Of a stretch of 64,000 nucleotides of DNA, positions 47,015-56,899 are shown in pieces. The DNA is from Prevotellaceae bacterium UBA6398. Lineage in GTDB: Bacteria; Bacteroidota; Bacteroidia; Bacteroidales; Bacteroidaceae. The DNA lies in assembly GCA_002437495.1 (NCBI GenBank), contig DJQA01000003.1, positions 311 to 64,310 of the forward strand, read 5' to 3'. The translations under genes and the position numbers were made by a program. Position 1 is the first letter of the stretch, and each line of letters starts with the position of its first letter. Below the pieces are notes generated by a model that worked only from the letters and a program-made list of their open reading frames with translations, was not told where the DNA came from and did not search any database.

Positions 47015-48484
47015 GTGAAAGCTTACAAACTGTTGAAAAGTCTGACGGCATTGGCAGCCGCAGTGTGCATTATAGTATCATGCGATGACGAAACCGGCAG
47101 CATAGGCGGAAATGTCATGCCAGGTCATGACGAGATGGAAATTACTCAAGGCATATACAGCGTGCTTTCGCGTTCAATAAAAGCCGACAGCGTGCTTGGC
47201 ACGACATCTACCAGCTATCTCGGAAAAATAACCGACCCGGAGACAAACGCGACAACGTCGTGCGACTTTCTGGCCCAATTCCATATTCTAGAAAACTTGA
47301 CGTTCCCTAAAAACGGCACGCTGGTCATGGATAACGGCACTGTTGAAGCCGACTCTGTTAACATACGCCTTTACGTGTCCAACTATTACGGCGACTCGCT
47401 AAATTCCATGAAACTCGGAGTTTACGAACTCGACACGGCGAACGCCTTGAAGGAAAACATGATTTACTATTCCAACATAGACCCTTGGAAATATGTAAAC
47501 AAAAAAGAAACGGCCATACGCAAAGAACTTTCCTTTTCGGTAATAGACATGACTCTCAGCGACAGCCTGAAAAACGCATATTCCAGCAGCAAGAACATAC
47601 TTATCAAGCTGCCTAAGGATTACGGCACCTTCATAATGAAAAAATATTATGAAAACCCCTCGAATTTTGCCGATTCATACTCTTTCATACACAATGTATG
47701 CGCCGGCTTCTATTACCGCATAATTTCGGGTAACGGCACAATGCTAAACATAGACGCAGCATCGCTGAATGTATATTTTCGATACAAACAGGGCGATTCC
47801 ATAATAAACGGCGTGCAGAAAATGGCCACAACCGAGGAGGTGCTGCAAAACACCCGGATTGAAAACAAGAACACAGACAAGCTGCTCGAAGCCGAAAACT
47901 ATACCTATCTTAAAACGCCTGCGGGAATATACACCGAAGCAACGCTACCCATTGACAGCATTTATAACAACCATATAAACGACACCATAAACAGCGCGAA
48001 AATCTCGTTTACAAGGATTAACGACAACACGCATACAACCTATAACCTGCCTGTGCCGCAAAACCTGCTTATGGTGAAATCCGATGAGCTGTACAGCTTC
48101 TTTGAAAAGAGTAAAGTGGCCGATGGTTCCACTTCATACGTAACAACATACAGCGAAAAAGAAAACGCATATACCTTCAACAACATATCGGCACTGATAT
48201 CAAACATGTATGCAGTAAGGAAGGAGGGTGCCGGTGTAAAAAACTCCGACCCTCAAGCCATCAAAGAGGCAAAATACGCTAAATGGGAAGCAGAGCATCC
48301 CACATGGAACAAAGTAACTTTAGTACCCGTAAACACAACATATTCGCAGCAAACAACAGGATACACCACCCAGCAAGTGTTGTCAAGGGTGCGCAACGAC
48401 CTATCGCTATCATCCACAAGACTTTCAGGCGGGAATAGCGGAGATATAAAGATATCGGTAATCTACAGCCGCTTCAAGAAATAG
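47015..48484 (+). CDS. DUF4270 lipoprotein
   Basis: A protein of 489 residues starting with GTG. Signal MKAYKLLKSLTALAAAVCII ends in a lipobox (VSC) near residue 25. The mature start, DDETGSIGGNVMPGHDEMEI, and the following motif RSIKADSVLGTTSTSYLGKI are typical of DUF4270, a Bacteroidetes family of large beta-rich lipoproteins. Function unknown. It lies between the GT5-like gene and rfbA. Confidence 0.88.
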   Translation: MKAYKLLKSLTALAAAVCIIVSCDDETGSIGGNVMPGHDEMEITQGIYSVLSRSIKADSVLGTTSTSYLGKITDPETNATTSCDFLAQFHILENLTFPKNGTLVMDNGTVEADSVNIRLYVSNYYGDSLNSMKLGVYELDTANALKENMIYYSNIDPWKYVNKKETAIRKELSFSVIDMTLSDSLKNAYSSSKNILIKLPKDYGTFIMKKYYENPSNFADSYSFIHNVCAGFYYRIISGNGTMLNIDAASLNVYFRYKQGDSIINGVQKMATTEEVLQNTRIENKNTDKLLEAENYTYLKTPAGIYTEATLPIDSIYNNHINDTINSAKISFTRINDNTHTTYNLPVPQNLLMVKSDELYSFFEKSKVADGSTSYVTTYSEKENAYTFNNISALISNMYAVRKEGAGVKNSDPQAIKEAKYAKWEAEHPTWNKVTLVPVNTTYSQQTTGYTTQQVLSRVRNDLSLSSTRLSGGNSGDIKISVIYSRFKK

Positions 48485-48517
48485 GCATATACTAACCCAA
48501 CGTTAAATAATACCACG

Positions 48518-49417
48518 ATGAAAGGCATAGTTCTCGCCGGAGGTTCGGGTACACGTCTCTACCCAATAACAAAAGGTGTAAGCAAACAGATGCTTCCCAT
48601 TTTTGACAAACCAATGATATACTATCCCATATCGGTTCTGATGCTTGCAGGAATAAGAGACATTCTAATAATCTCCACCCCGCACGACCTGCCGGGCTTC
48701 AAGCGTCTTTTGGGCAGCGGAGAAGATTTCGGAGTGAATTTCGAATATGCCGAGCAGCCCTCGCCGGACGGTCTCGCACAGGCGTTCATAATCGGAGACA
48801 AATTCATTGGTAATGACAACGTGTGCCTTGTACTTGGCGACAACATTTTCTATGGCAGCGGGTTCACCGGGCTGCTACGCGAAAGTGTGAACTTTGTAAA
48901 CAAGCAAAACTGCGCCACAGTGTTCGGCTATCATGTAAACGATCCGGAACGTTACGGCGTGGTGGAATTCGACAAAAGCGGGAACGCACTAAGCATAGAA
49001 GAAAAGCCGGCAAAGCCTAAATCAAATTTCGCCGTTGTGGGACTTTACTTCTACCCCAACGATGTGGTTGAAATAGCAAAAAACATAAAACCTTCGCCAC
49101 GCGGCGAATTGGAAATTACCACTGTAAACGAAGTTTACCTCGGCCTACGACGACTTAAAGTACAACGACTTGCACGCGGTTTCGCCTGGCTTGACACCGG
49201 CACACACGATTCTCTTTCCGAGGCATCCACATTCATCGAAGTTGTGGAAAAGCGTGGCGGTCTGAAAGTGGCCTGCCTCGAAGACATAGCCTTTTCCAAC
49301 GGCTGGATTAACGCTGAAAACCTGCGCAGGGTAGCACAGCCTATGAGCAAAAACGAATACGGCAAATACCTGCTGCGGCGCGCAGACGAAGCAGAACAAC
49401 AATCAGTCAACGTATAA
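48518..49417 (+). CDS. rfbA: Glucose-1-phosphate thymidylyltransferase
   Basis: A protein of 299 residues, normal length. It makes dTDP-glucose for surface polysaccharide and rhamnose pathways. Nucleotidyltransferase motifs are [64 protein letters not shown] and [12 protein letters not shown]. The C-terminal part has the usual cap region ([25 protein letters not shown]). The next gene, rfbC, starts 3 bp after the stop; rfbB and rfbD are not in the window. Confidence 0.97.
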   Translation: MKGIVLAGGSGTRLYPITKGVSKQMLPIFDKPMIYYPISVLMLAGIRDILIISTPHDLPGFKRLLGSGEDFGVNFEYAEQPSPDGLAQAFIIGDKFIGNDNVCLVLGDNIFYGSGFTGLLRESVNFVNKQNCATVFGYHVNDPERYGVVEFDKSGNALSIEEKPAKPKSNFAVVGLYFYPNDVVEIAKNIKPSPRGELEITTVNEVYLGLRRLKVQRLARGFAWLDTGTHDSLSEASTFIEVVEKRGGLKVACLEDIAFSNGWINAENLRRVAQPMSKNEYGKYLLRRADEAEQQSVNV

Positions 49418-49420
49418 AAC

Positions 49421-49972
49421 ATGAAGGTAATTAAAACAGACATTGACGGAGTGCTGATTTTGGAGCCGAAAGTGTTCAATGATACACGCGGATACTTTTT
49501 CGAGAGCTATAACGAGCGAGACTTTAACTCCCTTGTTGGCAAGGTGAATTTCATTCAAGACAATGAAAGCCGCTCGCAATACGGTGTGCTTCGCGGTCTT
49601 CATTTCCAGAAAGGCGAACACTCCCAGGCAAAACTTGTAAGGGTCGTACGCGGAAAAGTTTACGATGTGGCCGTTGACCTGCGAAAAAGTTCTCCTACTT
49701 TCGGGAAATATGTCGGTGTGGAACTCACGGAAGACAATCACCGCCAGTTTTTCATACCGCGCGGTTTCGCCCACGGCTTCGCCGTTATGAGCGACATAGC
49801 GGTATTCCAGTATAAATGCGACAATCTGTACGCTCCCGAAAGCGAAGGCGCTATCATGTGGAACGACCCCGATTTGAACATCAATTGGCCTGTAGAAGCC
49901 GACAAGGTTATATTGTCGGAAAAAGACAAGCATCATCCTTTTCTTAAAGATTCAGAATACTTCTTCGACTGA
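49421..49972 (+). CDS. rfbC: dTDP-4-dehydrorhamnose 3,5-epimerase
   Basis: A protein of 183 residues. It epimerises dTDP-4-keto-6-deoxyglucose at C3 and C5. Motifs of the cupin-like family are present: SRSQYGVLRGLHFQKGEHSQAKLV with the catalytic His in RGLHF, KVYDVAVDLRKSSPTFG, and FIPRGFAHGF. It follows rfbA directly. Confidence 0.97.
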   Translation: MKVIKTDIDGVLILEPKVFNDTRGYFFESYNERDFNSLVGKVNFIQDNESRSQYGVLRGLHFQKGEHSQAKLVRVVRGKVYDVAVDLRKSSPTFGKYVGVELTEDNHRQFFIPRGFAHGFAVMSDIAVFQYKCDNLYAPESEGAIMWNDPDLNINWPVEADKVILSEKDKHHPFLKDSEYFFD

Positions 49973-49999
49973 TTTCGGCAAGCATTTTATGAGCTTAGC

Positions 50000-52918
50000 A
50001 TGTGCAAAAAGCCGGCTTTTTTTTTCACACTGTTGTTTGGCGCGGCATTGTTTATCACTCCGTCATGCGCATACGCCCAACGCAGCATAAGGATTGTTAT
50101 TGCCGACAGCATCAACAAAATGGCATTACCCGGCGCAAACGCCGTTTTGTTCACCAAAGACAGTTCATTTATTAAAGGCGTTGCATCCGACACAGCCGGA
50201 GTAGTGTTGCTTAACCTGCCCCACCGTTCCGAATACATTCTGCGGGTTTCAATGATTGGATACCAAACCCTATATGCCAATATCCCCCCATCGCGCCACA
50301 ACGGCAAACCAACCATAAGCGACACCTTATTCCTACCAATAAAAACCGTTTACCTTAAAGATGCCACGGTAATTGGCACACGCCCAGACATGCAGACGGT
50401 AGAAGACACAACAAGTTTCAATGCAGAAGAGTACAAAGTGCCGGAAGGGGAAGCGTTAAAGGAACTTATAAAACTGCTGCCGGGAGTTGAAATCGAGGGG
50501 AACACCATAACATACAACGGCAAACCAATATCCGAATTCAGAGTAAACGGCAAAGACTTTTTCAAGGGCAACGTCCGCTCCGCGCTTAAAAACCTCCCTT
50601 CGGAGCTGGTAAACAAAATCAAAGCATACGAAAAGAAAAGCGACTACGCCGAACAAACCGGCATTGACGATGGAAACGAACAAACGGTGATGGACATTGA
50701 GCTGAAAAAGGAACTCAACGAGGCATGGACAATCAACTATGATGCCGCAGCAGGATCGTATGGAAGGTACATACAAAAGGTTTTTGCAAACCGCATGACC
50801 GACCGCTCGCGTCTTAGCTTTACAGCAAACATGAATGATGAGGATGCAAGGTCAAACAACAAATCGCTCGGAGCAGACTTCCAAATAAACAACGGCAAAA
50901 CACGCAAAGAGAACCGCCGCCTTGAAATTGGTGGCCATATGGGAATGCACGACAATCGTTCGCACGGCAAAACATGGAGAAGCGCAGAAAACTATATTGG
51001 AGCTTCCCAAACCTCACAGTTCTCTAACAGCGACAGATACAGCAAAAACAAATCGACCGGCTTTGGCGGAAACCTAAGAATGGAATGGCATCCCGACACA
51101 CTAACAACCGTAACCGCGAATACCAATTTCTCGTTCAACAAATCGCGAACATTCTCGCTTTCGCGCTCGGCAAGGTTCAACAGCGACCCCTACGAAATAA
51201 CCAACGGCGAAGATCCCATTGGCAGCGTGTTTGGTAACGACTTTTCTTATGAACATACTCCCGAAATATACAACGCAACAATAAACCGCAATTCGAATAC
51301 CTCAAAATCCAACGGCAACAACTACAGTTTCGGCATAAGCGCAATGGCGGTTAGACGGCTCAACAACAAGGGTAGAAACGTGGCTTTTGATTTTAGAATA
51401 TCAAGCGGAAACGGAGAAAGCAAATCTTTCCGCATTGCCGACATATATTACTACAAGCGTGCTGCCGACAAAAACCACACTTTCCAAAACCAATACACCA
51501 TATCACCTTCCCACAATTGGAGCAACCACTGGCGGGTGAGCTACAGCGAACCTATAATAAAAGGGCTGCGCTTTCAAACAAGCTACTCTTTCCAACGTTC
51601 TAAAAGCCGCAGCTATCGGTCGCTCTACGAGCTCGACTCGCTCAACGGCTGGCACAACGGCGAACACCAGCTCGGCGACATCCCCGCAACAGAAGATTCT
51701 CTGCAATCGGTTCTAAACATGCAAAATTCCCGATACGCCACATACAACAACTTTCACCACACATTGCACGAAAGCCTTAACTACAACAGCCGCAATTTAA
51801 CCGCCTTCATCTCCACCGACATCAGTAGCAACACAACACGGCTTGATTACCGCCGCAGCGCCATCGACACCACGTTTTCACGCCGTCTGCTGCGCTTCAA
51901 ACCGTCCGCAATGTTACGTTATCGTATTTCAAAAAACGAAAGGACGGAAATTAGATACATAGGATGGAGCACAGACCCGTCAATGACTAACCGAATACCA
52001 ATCTCCGACAATGCCGACCCGCTAAACATACACCTTCCCGGCGGCAATCTAAAACCGGCATGGAACAACCGCATTAGGTTTGAATACAAAAAATACATCG
52101 TTAAAAGGCAACAAAACTGGCAGGTCAACGCTCAATTAGACCAAAGTTCAAACAACATAAGCACAGCAATCATATATGATGAGACAACAGGCGTGCGCAT
52201 AACACAACCCAAAAACATAAACGGCAATTGGGCGGCGCGAACAGACTTCACTTTCAACACGGGCTTCGGGGCAAAAAAATCTTTTCGGCTCAACTGCTCT
52301 ACCACCGGCACATACGATAATTCTGTAGGATACATAAGAAGCGAACAAAACACATCGAGCCAAAAAAACACAACGAAAACCTCGGGAATATCCCAAAAAG
52401 CAAGTCTTAGGTATCGCAACGACTTCCTCGAAGCGAAAATCGGCGCATCAATCCGCTACCGCCACACCGACAACAAGCTGCGCCCGCAATCCAACATGGA
52501 CACATACAACTACTCATACTCAGCATCGGCCCGCGTAAAACTGCCATGGAAAATGACTGTTGAAAATTCTCTGCACATGAGCAGCCGCCGCGGATATTCA
52601 AACAGCAATATGAACACGGACGAGCTTATATGGAACGCAACGGCCTCACAAAGCTTTTTCAAAGGTTCGCCATTAATAGTAAGACTAAAACTAAACGACA
52701 TCCTGCGAAACCGCAGCAACATCTCGCGAACAATAAACGCCCAAAGCCGCGTTGACACCGAAAACGATGCATCCTACAGCTACTTAATGCTACACTTCAT
52801 CATAAGGCTGAATATCTTAAACGGCAAAATATCCTCGGGCTTTTTCAAAAACGACAAAAAAAACAAGAAAGAGAAAAAAGATAAAACCCCAAAAGAAAAA
52901 GAACTGCTGCAACATTAA
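50000..52918 (+). CDS. Large outer-membrane beta-barrel (TonB-receptor-like)
   Basis: A protein of 972 residues. A signal peptide (MCKKPAFFFTLLFGAALFIT) is followed by a carboxypeptidase regulatory-like domain (about 30-115, SIRIVIADSINKMALPGANA ... IGYQTLYANI), a plug-like region (VIGTRPDMQTVEDTTSFNAEEY, LPGVEIEGNTITYNGKPISE), and a long barrel. The barrel resembles the OMP_b-brl_3-type family rather than a classical SusC. The last 20 residues are lysine-rich (NKKEKKDKTPKEKELLQH) instead of a terminal aromatic strand. Substrate unknown. It follows rfbC by 27 bp. Confidence 0.85.
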   Translation: MCKKPAFFFTLLFGAALFITPSCAYAQRSIRIVIADSINKMALPGANAVLFTKDSSFIKGVASDTAGVVLLNLPHRSEYILRVSMIGYQTLYANIPPSRHNGKPTISDTLFLPIKTVYLKDATVIGTRPDMQTVEDTTSFNAEEYKVPEGEALKELIKLLPGVEIEGNTITYNGKPISEFRVNGKDFFKGNVRSALKNLPSELVNKIKAYEKKSDYAEQTGIDDGNEQTVMDIELKKELNEAWTINYDAAAGSYGRYIQKVFANRMTDRSRLSFTANMNDEDARSNNKSLGADFQINNGKTRKENRRLEIGGHMGMHDNRSHGKTWRSAENYIGASQTSQFSNSDRYSKNKSTGFGGNLRMEWHPDTLTTVTANTNFSFNKSRTFSLSRSARFNSDPYEITNGEDPIGSVFGNDFSYEHTPEIYNATINRNSNTSKSNGNNYSFGISAMAVRRLNNKGRNVAFDFRISSGNGESKSFRIADIYYYKRAADKNHTFQNQYTISPSHNWSNHWRVSYSEPIIKGLRFQTSYSFQRSKSRSYRSLYELDSLNGWHNGEHQLGDIPATEDSLQSVLNMQNSRYATYNNFHHTLHESLNYNSRNLTAFISTDISSNTTRLDYRRSAIDTTFSRRLLRFKPSAMLRYRISKNERTEIRYIGWSTDPSMTNRIPISDNADPLNIHLPGGNLKPAWNNRIRFEYKKYIVKRQQNWQVNAQLDQSSNNISTAIIYDETTGVRITQPKNINGNWAARTDFTFNTGFGAKKSFRLNCSTTGTYDNSVGYIRSEQNTSSQKNTTKTSGISQKASLRYRNDFLEAKIGASIRYRHTDNKLRPQSNMDTYNYSYSASARVKLPWKMTVENSLHMSSRRGYSNSNMNTDELIWNATASQSFFKGSPLIVRLKLNDILRNRSNISRTINAQSRVDTENDASYSYLMLHFIIRLNILNGKISSGFFKNDKKNKKEKKDKTPKEKELLQH

Positions 52919-53010
52919 CGGCATACAGGCCCGCAAATATGCAAACTTTTGAAATAATAAATAGGTTGGGCATCTTTTTTGCCGCTTTCCCCAAAAAAAC
53001 AAGCAAAACG

Positions 53011-53042
53011 TTTGGCACTTTCGCAAACAATACGTAATTTTG
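53011..53042 (+). promoter_or_regulatory. Promoter of tRNA-Arg
   Basis: TTTG (53011-53014) and TAATTTTG (53035-53042) are 20 bp apart, a full match to the Bacteroidetes consensus. The transcript should begin about 20 bp before the tRNA. Confidence 0.8.
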
Positions 53043-53068
53043 CATCGCTTTTGAGAAATAAAGCACTT

Positions 53069-53142
53069 GGCGCTGTAGCTCAACTGAATAGAGCATCTGA
53101 CTACGGATCAGAAGGTTTAGGGTTTGAATCCCTACAGCGTCA
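53069..53142 (+). tRNA. tRNA-Arg (anticodon ACG)
   Basis: The acceptor stem GGCGCTG/CAGCGTC has one G-U pair. The D-arm GCTC...GAGC, anticodon stem TCTGA/TCAGA with loop CTACGGA, and T-stem TAGGG/CCCTA are intact. The anticodon ACG reads arginine CGN codons after A34 deamination. CCA is not encoded. Confidence 0.96.
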
Positions 53143-53145
53143 CAA

Positions 53146-53182
53146 AAGAATGCTGCTGTTTACGGTGGCATTCTTTATTTTT
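53146..53182 (+). terminator. Terminator downstream of tRNA-Arg
   Basis: AAAGAATGC pairs with GCATTCTTT over a 13-base loop, followed by ATTTTTGG. It separates the tRNA from rlmH. Confidence 0.7.
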
Positions 53183-53219
53183 GGCAATCCCGCCCCACAG
53201 ACAAATATTCAAAACCGTA

Positions 53220-53693
53220 ATGAAGACCATACTCATACTCGTGGGAAAAACCACAGACAAATGTGTGGCAAAACTCACTGAAGAATACATTAGCCGCATA
53301 GCCCACTACATACATTTTGAAGTGAATGTTGTTCCGGACCTTAAAAACACCTCAAAGCTCACCGAGGCACAAATCAGAACTTCCGAGGGGGATGGAATCA
53401 TTAAGCAGTTGCGTCCCGGCGACCATGTAATACTGCTCGACGAACACGGCACAGAATTCCGCTCCGTTGATTTTGCGGCAAAACTTAACAAACTGTGGAA
53501 TAGTTCCGCCCGCCGCATCGTGTTCATAATCGGAGGACCATACGGTTTTTCGCAAAAAGCCAAAGATGCTGCAAAAGAAAGCATTTCACTATCAAAAATG
53601 ACTTTTTCCCACCAAATGGTAAGGCTTGTATTCGCAGAGCAGTTATATCGTGCACTAACAATACTTAACAACGAGCCATACCACCACGAATAA
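53220..53693 (+). CDS. rlmH: 23S rRNA pseudouridine-1915 N3-methyltransferase
   Basis: A protein of 157 residues, normal length from this ATG (the frame is open farther upstream through the tRNA region). SPOUT-fold methyltransferase; it methylates pseudouridine 1915 in helix 69 of 23S rRNA. The S-adenosylmethionine knot motifs FIIGGPYGFSQKAKDAA and SLSKMTFSHQMVRLVFAEQLYRAL are present, with the conserved C-terminal histidines (YHHE). It ends 18 bp from the convergent nuclease-family gene. Confidence 0.97.
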   Translation: MKTILILVGKTTDKCVAKLTEEYISRIAHYIHFEVNVVPDLKNTSKLTEAQIRTSEGDGIIKQLRPGDHVILLDEHGTEFRSVDFAAKLNKLWNSSARRIVFIIGGPYGFSQKAKDAAKESISLSKMTFSHQMVRLVFAEQLYRALTILNNEPYHHE

Positions 53694-53711
53694 AGCCGCG
53701 CATAAATGCAA

Positions 53712-54755
53712 CTACCATGAAATCGAAAACCTCGCCACCAACGGCAAATGGTCGCTAAATCCACCGATATAGCGCATGCCGTTATATGTTCTGAAAGGCA
53801 CTTTCCTGCCGTCTTTCTCCGTTAGCAGGAACGGCGGGGAGAAAATATTGCACCCATCCCGAGACAGGCATAGCCGTGAATCTCCACTCAGCAAACGCTC
53901 GCTTACAATAATGTTGTCTATCAACTCCCACTTGCCTTTATAGCAATACGTGCCCTTAATACCGCCACTGCGGCTTTTGCTGCCCATAAGGCTGAAAAGC
54001 ATGTCATGGCTAAATCCCGGCTTGTAGCGCATGGCAGGCAACACCTCCATATGCCTGCACAATATCGCGGATTCCGGAACTTCATTGAAATCTCCCATGA
54101 TTATTATGTTTGCATTGCGGCGCACACTGAAAAGCGAATCGGCCTTGCGTCTCACCTGCCGCGCAATGCGCTCTCGATAGCGCGCCCCCTGTTTGTAGCG
54201 GTCGAGCCTGCTCGGAAAATGGCACACAAACACGTCAAGAGTATCGCCTGTTACAATCCTGCCCGACACCATAAGCACATCGCGCGAGAACTTGCGCGGC
54301 AAACCGCTGAAATCAGGGCGAACTGTTTCCACAAATACCGGCTTAAACGATATAGGTCTGTAAAGCAATGCCACATTTATTCCCCTTATATCCAAACCGT
54401 TGGTAACAAAATACCTGTACCCTGCCCTTCTCAGCACGCTGATTTTAGTCAATTTTTCAAGAACCGAGTCGTTCTCCACCTCGCAAAGCGCAACCAAATC
54501 GGGGACAGACACTCCTCCTGCTGCCGCTACGGTTTTACCCACATTTTCCAGCTTTTTCATGAATCTGTACCATGTCCACCGCCGCGTTGCCGATGGTGTA
54601 AAATCATCATCCTGCTTTTTCGGGTCATCGTAAGGGTCGAACAAATTTTCCACATTCCACTCCATTACGCAAAAACTCGTCTGCGCAACCGACATTGACG
54701 CAAAAAACATTACGCCAAACATAGCCACAACCATCCTAAGCACCGCGAGCCTCAT
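53712..54755 (-). CDS. Secreted endonuclease/exonuclease/phosphatase-family protein
   Basis: A protein of 347 residues from the ATG at 54755. An in-frame ATG at 54827 is upstream of the likely promoter. A signal peptide (MRLAVLRMVVAMFGVMFFAS) is followed by the DNase I-like fold: VMEWNVENLF, LVALCEVENDSVLE (metal-binding Glu), VCHFPSRLDRY, IIMGDFNEVPES and GGFSDHLPLVARF with the catalytic Asp-His. It may hydrolyse nucleic acids, phosphoinositols or phospho-sugars in the periplasm; the substrate cannot be read. Confidence 0.88.
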   Translation of the reverse strand: MRLAVLRMVVAMFGVMFFASMSVAQTSFCVMEWNVENLFDPYDDPKKQDDDFTPSATRRWTWYRFMKKLENVGKTVAAAGGVSVPDLVALCEVENDSVLEKLTKISVLRRAGYRYFVTNGLDIRGINVALLYRPISFKPVFVETVRPDFSGLPRKFSRDVLMVSGRIVTGDTLDVFVCHFPSRLDRYKQGARYRERIARQVRRKADSLFSVRRNANIIIMGDFNEVPESAILCRHMEVLPAMRYKPGFSHDMLFSLMGSKSRSGGIKGTYCYKGKWELIDNIIVSERLLSGDSRLCLSRDGCNIFSPPFLLTEKDGRKVPFRTYNGMRYIGGFSDHLPLVARFSISW

Positions 54756-54781
54756 ACCAACAGTTTTACCTTTGCATAATG

Positions 54782-54789
54782 CAAATATA
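54782..54789 (-). promoter_or_regulatory. -7 element of the nuclease-family gene
   Basis: CAAATATA on the + strand reads TATATTTG on the minus strand. The transcript would begin near 54776, about 20 bp before the ATG at 54755. Confidence 0.55.
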
Positions 54790-54923
54790 TGTTTTTTGCA
54801 CCACGTCCAAGCATGCAAATTACCCAAAACTTATTTTCTCTATATTCCCCGGCAAGTTACCAACTTATTCTGTGTCTATTGATTTATTTTCTTCTGACAC
54901 ACACTATTGAATGGTACAAAAAA

Positions 54924-54997
54924 AGGTCTGATGTAGTTTTTTCTACATCAGATATAATTCAAACTACATAGGACGTGGTTTTTATTAGTTCCCACAC
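54924..54997 (-). repeat. 21-bp tandem intergenic element, cluster I
   Basis: Units start at 54924, 54945 and 54966, with a degenerate fourth. On the minus strand the first two units read TCTGATGTAG-AAAAAA-CTACATCAGA followed by CC and a T-run, exactly the form of an intrinsic terminator. It is the only cluster between divergent genes. Confidence 0.83.
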
Positions 54998-55089
54998 AGC
55001 TTTACTGCTGCCTCCCATTAATAATGCAAAACTGTTTTATAACTGCAAACAACTTAGGTTTGCATTCTCGGTCTCCCCCTTTTTATTTG

Positions 55090-55097
55090 TACTTTTG
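55090..55097 (+). promoter_or_regulatory. -7 element of the EamA transporter gene
   Basis: TACTTTTG fits the consensus, 25 bp before the ATG at 55123. Confidence 0.55.
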
Positions 55098-55122
55098 CAC
55101 ACGAATAATAAGCAATGCACAC

Positions 55123-56061
55123 ATGAACTCAAAGGTCAAAGGTTATTTTCTCGGAGCGTTGGGCGCGGCAAGTTACGGCACGAACCCAATTTTCGCAATT
55201 CCACTATACAAATGCGGCATGGACTCGGAAAGCGTGCTGTTTTTCCGCTATCTGCTCGCCATTCCGGTAATAGCCTTGATGATGAAAGCTCGCGGCAGGA
55301 GTTTCACCCTTAAAAAAGGCGAAATAATCCCCGCCATTGCCATGGGTGCGCTAATGGCCTTGTCCTCGTATTTCCTCTTTATCAGCTATAAGTATATGGG
55401 AGCAGGAATAGCCTCTACGCTGCTTTTCCTATATCCTATAATGGTAGCGATTATAATGAGCTTGTTTCTCAAGGAAAAGGTCGGGCTTATAACAGCCATA
55501 AGCATAGCACTCGCACTGTCGGGCGTGTTCCTGATATCATTCAAGGAGGGCGGCGGAATGGTAAGTCTCACAGGAACTGCATTTGTATTCCTGTCGGCAC
55601 TGCTTTATGCCATATATCTTGTTTATGGCAACCGCTCCACGCGCCTTAACTCAATGCCGACACTCAAGCTTACCTTCTACGTTATAGTTACCGGCACCAT
55701 ACTGTTCGGGGCAATGTCGTTTCTCGGAAGCGGCGTAGAAATGCCCGAAGACGGCGTGATGTGGACAAACGTTGTATGCCTTGCGGTATTGCCCACTGCC
55801 CTATCGTTCTATTGCACCACCCACGCCATTACGCTTATAGGAAGCACTGCAACCGCCATTCTCGGTGCGCTCGAACCGCTGACGGCTGTATTTCTCGGAG
55901 TGATAGTGCTTGGCGAGCCAATGACAATGCGCATTGCATGGGGCTTCGCGCTCGTGATTTCGGGCGTAAGTCTCATTGTGGCAAAGGGCAGCGTATCACC
56001 AACGCTTATGAGAATACGCAGAATGTTCCCAAAGAAAACAAGGATTACACGCAATGATTAA
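55123..56061 (+). CDS. EamA-family drug/metabolite transporter
   Basis: A protein of 312 residues from this ATG (an upstream in-frame ATG precedes the promoter). About ten membrane segments are arranged as two EamA repeats (each with a LxP- and GE-containing loop, e.g. FLYPIMVAIIMSLFLKEKVG and LEPLTAVFLGVIVLGEPMT). It exports or imports a small metabolite; substrate unknown. The last 8 bp overlap the start of the DUF1460 gene. Confidence 0.93.
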   Translation: MNSKVKGYFLGALGAASYGTNPIFAIPLYKCGMDSESVLFFRYLLAIPVIALMMKARGRSFTLKKGEIIPAIAMGALMALSSYFLFISYKYMGAGIASTLLFLYPIMVAIIMSLFLKEKVGLITAISIALALSGVFLISFKEGGGMVSLTGTAFVFLSALLYAIYLVYGNRSTRLNSMPTLKLTFYVIVTGTILFGAMSFLGSGVEMPEDGVMWTNVVCLAVLPTALSFYCTTHAITLIGSTATAILGALEPLTAVFLGVIVLGEPMTMRIAWGFALVISGVSLIVAKGSVSPTLMRIRRMFPKKTRITRND

Positions 56062-56899
56062 AACAAGGCACGCCCTTGCGGCGATGGCGATGCTCGTCGC
56101 CATATTCTCTCACGCCGCAATTCCGGCTACATACACAAAGAAAGATTCGGCGGAAGTTGTAAGACTTCTCGCAAAAAAACATAAGTCATGCCTTGGCTAC
56201 GCAAAAGAATTTTTAGGCAAGCCATACGTGGCACACACGCTCGAATGCAACAACAAAGAGCAACTGGTTGTTAATCTGCGCGAGCTCGACTGCACAACGC
56301 TTGTGGAGACCGCCGCTGCGCTTTACCTAACATCCAAAAACGGAGGTAGAACGTTTGACGACTACTGCCGCACGCTATGCGCCATAAGATACCGCAACGG
56401 AATTATTGCCGGCTATCCTTCGCGCCTGCACTATTTCTCGGAATGGATAGACGACAACTGCCGCATGGGAATTGCGGAGGACGTGGGGGCGGAATGCGAA
56501 TTTCCGTTCACGGCCCACCAAAAAATAAACGTGCATTTCATGTCGGATAATCCCAATCTATACAAGCAACTTCGCGGCAGCAAGTCAACACAAGCCGAAA
56601 TTAGGAAAAACGAGAACGCCATTAACGGAAAAATCGTGTGCTATATTCCGAAAAAACTTCTCAACCTCGGCAAAAAAAGTCTTACTGCCGTTCGCGATGG
56701 CGACATAATAGCTCTCGTTACATCAAAAAACGGCTTGGACATAAGCCATGTGGGCATTGCGGCATGGAAGAACAACCGCCTGCACTTGCTTAACGCTTCA
56801 TCGCTAAAGCACAAGGTAATTCTCGACAGCCAAAGCCTTTACGAATACCAAAATAAGCGCGGCTCGCAATTGGGAATACGCGTCATTCGCCTTCGCTGA
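56054..56899 (+). CDS. DUF1460 peptidoglycan amidase-like protein
   Basis: A protein of 281 residues with a signal peptide ([16 protein letters not shown]). DUF1460 proteins have an NlpC/P60-like fold; the probable nucleophile is the Cys in [20 protein letters not shown] and the probable His is in [10 protein letters not shown]. The founder is reported to act on peptidoglycan as an N-acetylmuramoyl-L-alanine amidase. It overlaps the transporter start and its 3' end overlaps mtgA by 17 bp in the convergent direction. Confidence 0.87.
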   Translation: MIKTRHALAAMAMLVAIFSHAAIPATYTKKDSAEVVRLLAKKHKSCLGYAKEFLGKPYVAHTLECNNKEQLVVNLRELDCTTLVETAAALYLTSKNGGRTFDDYCRTLCAIRYRNGIIAGYPSRLHYFSEWIDDNCRMGIAEDVGAECEFPFTAHQKINVHFMSDNPNLYKQLRGSKSTQAEIRKNENAINGKIVCYIPKKLLNLGKKSLTAVRDGDIIALVTSKNGLDISHVGIAAWKNNRLHLLNASSLKHKVILDSQSLYEYQNKRGSQLGIRVIRLR

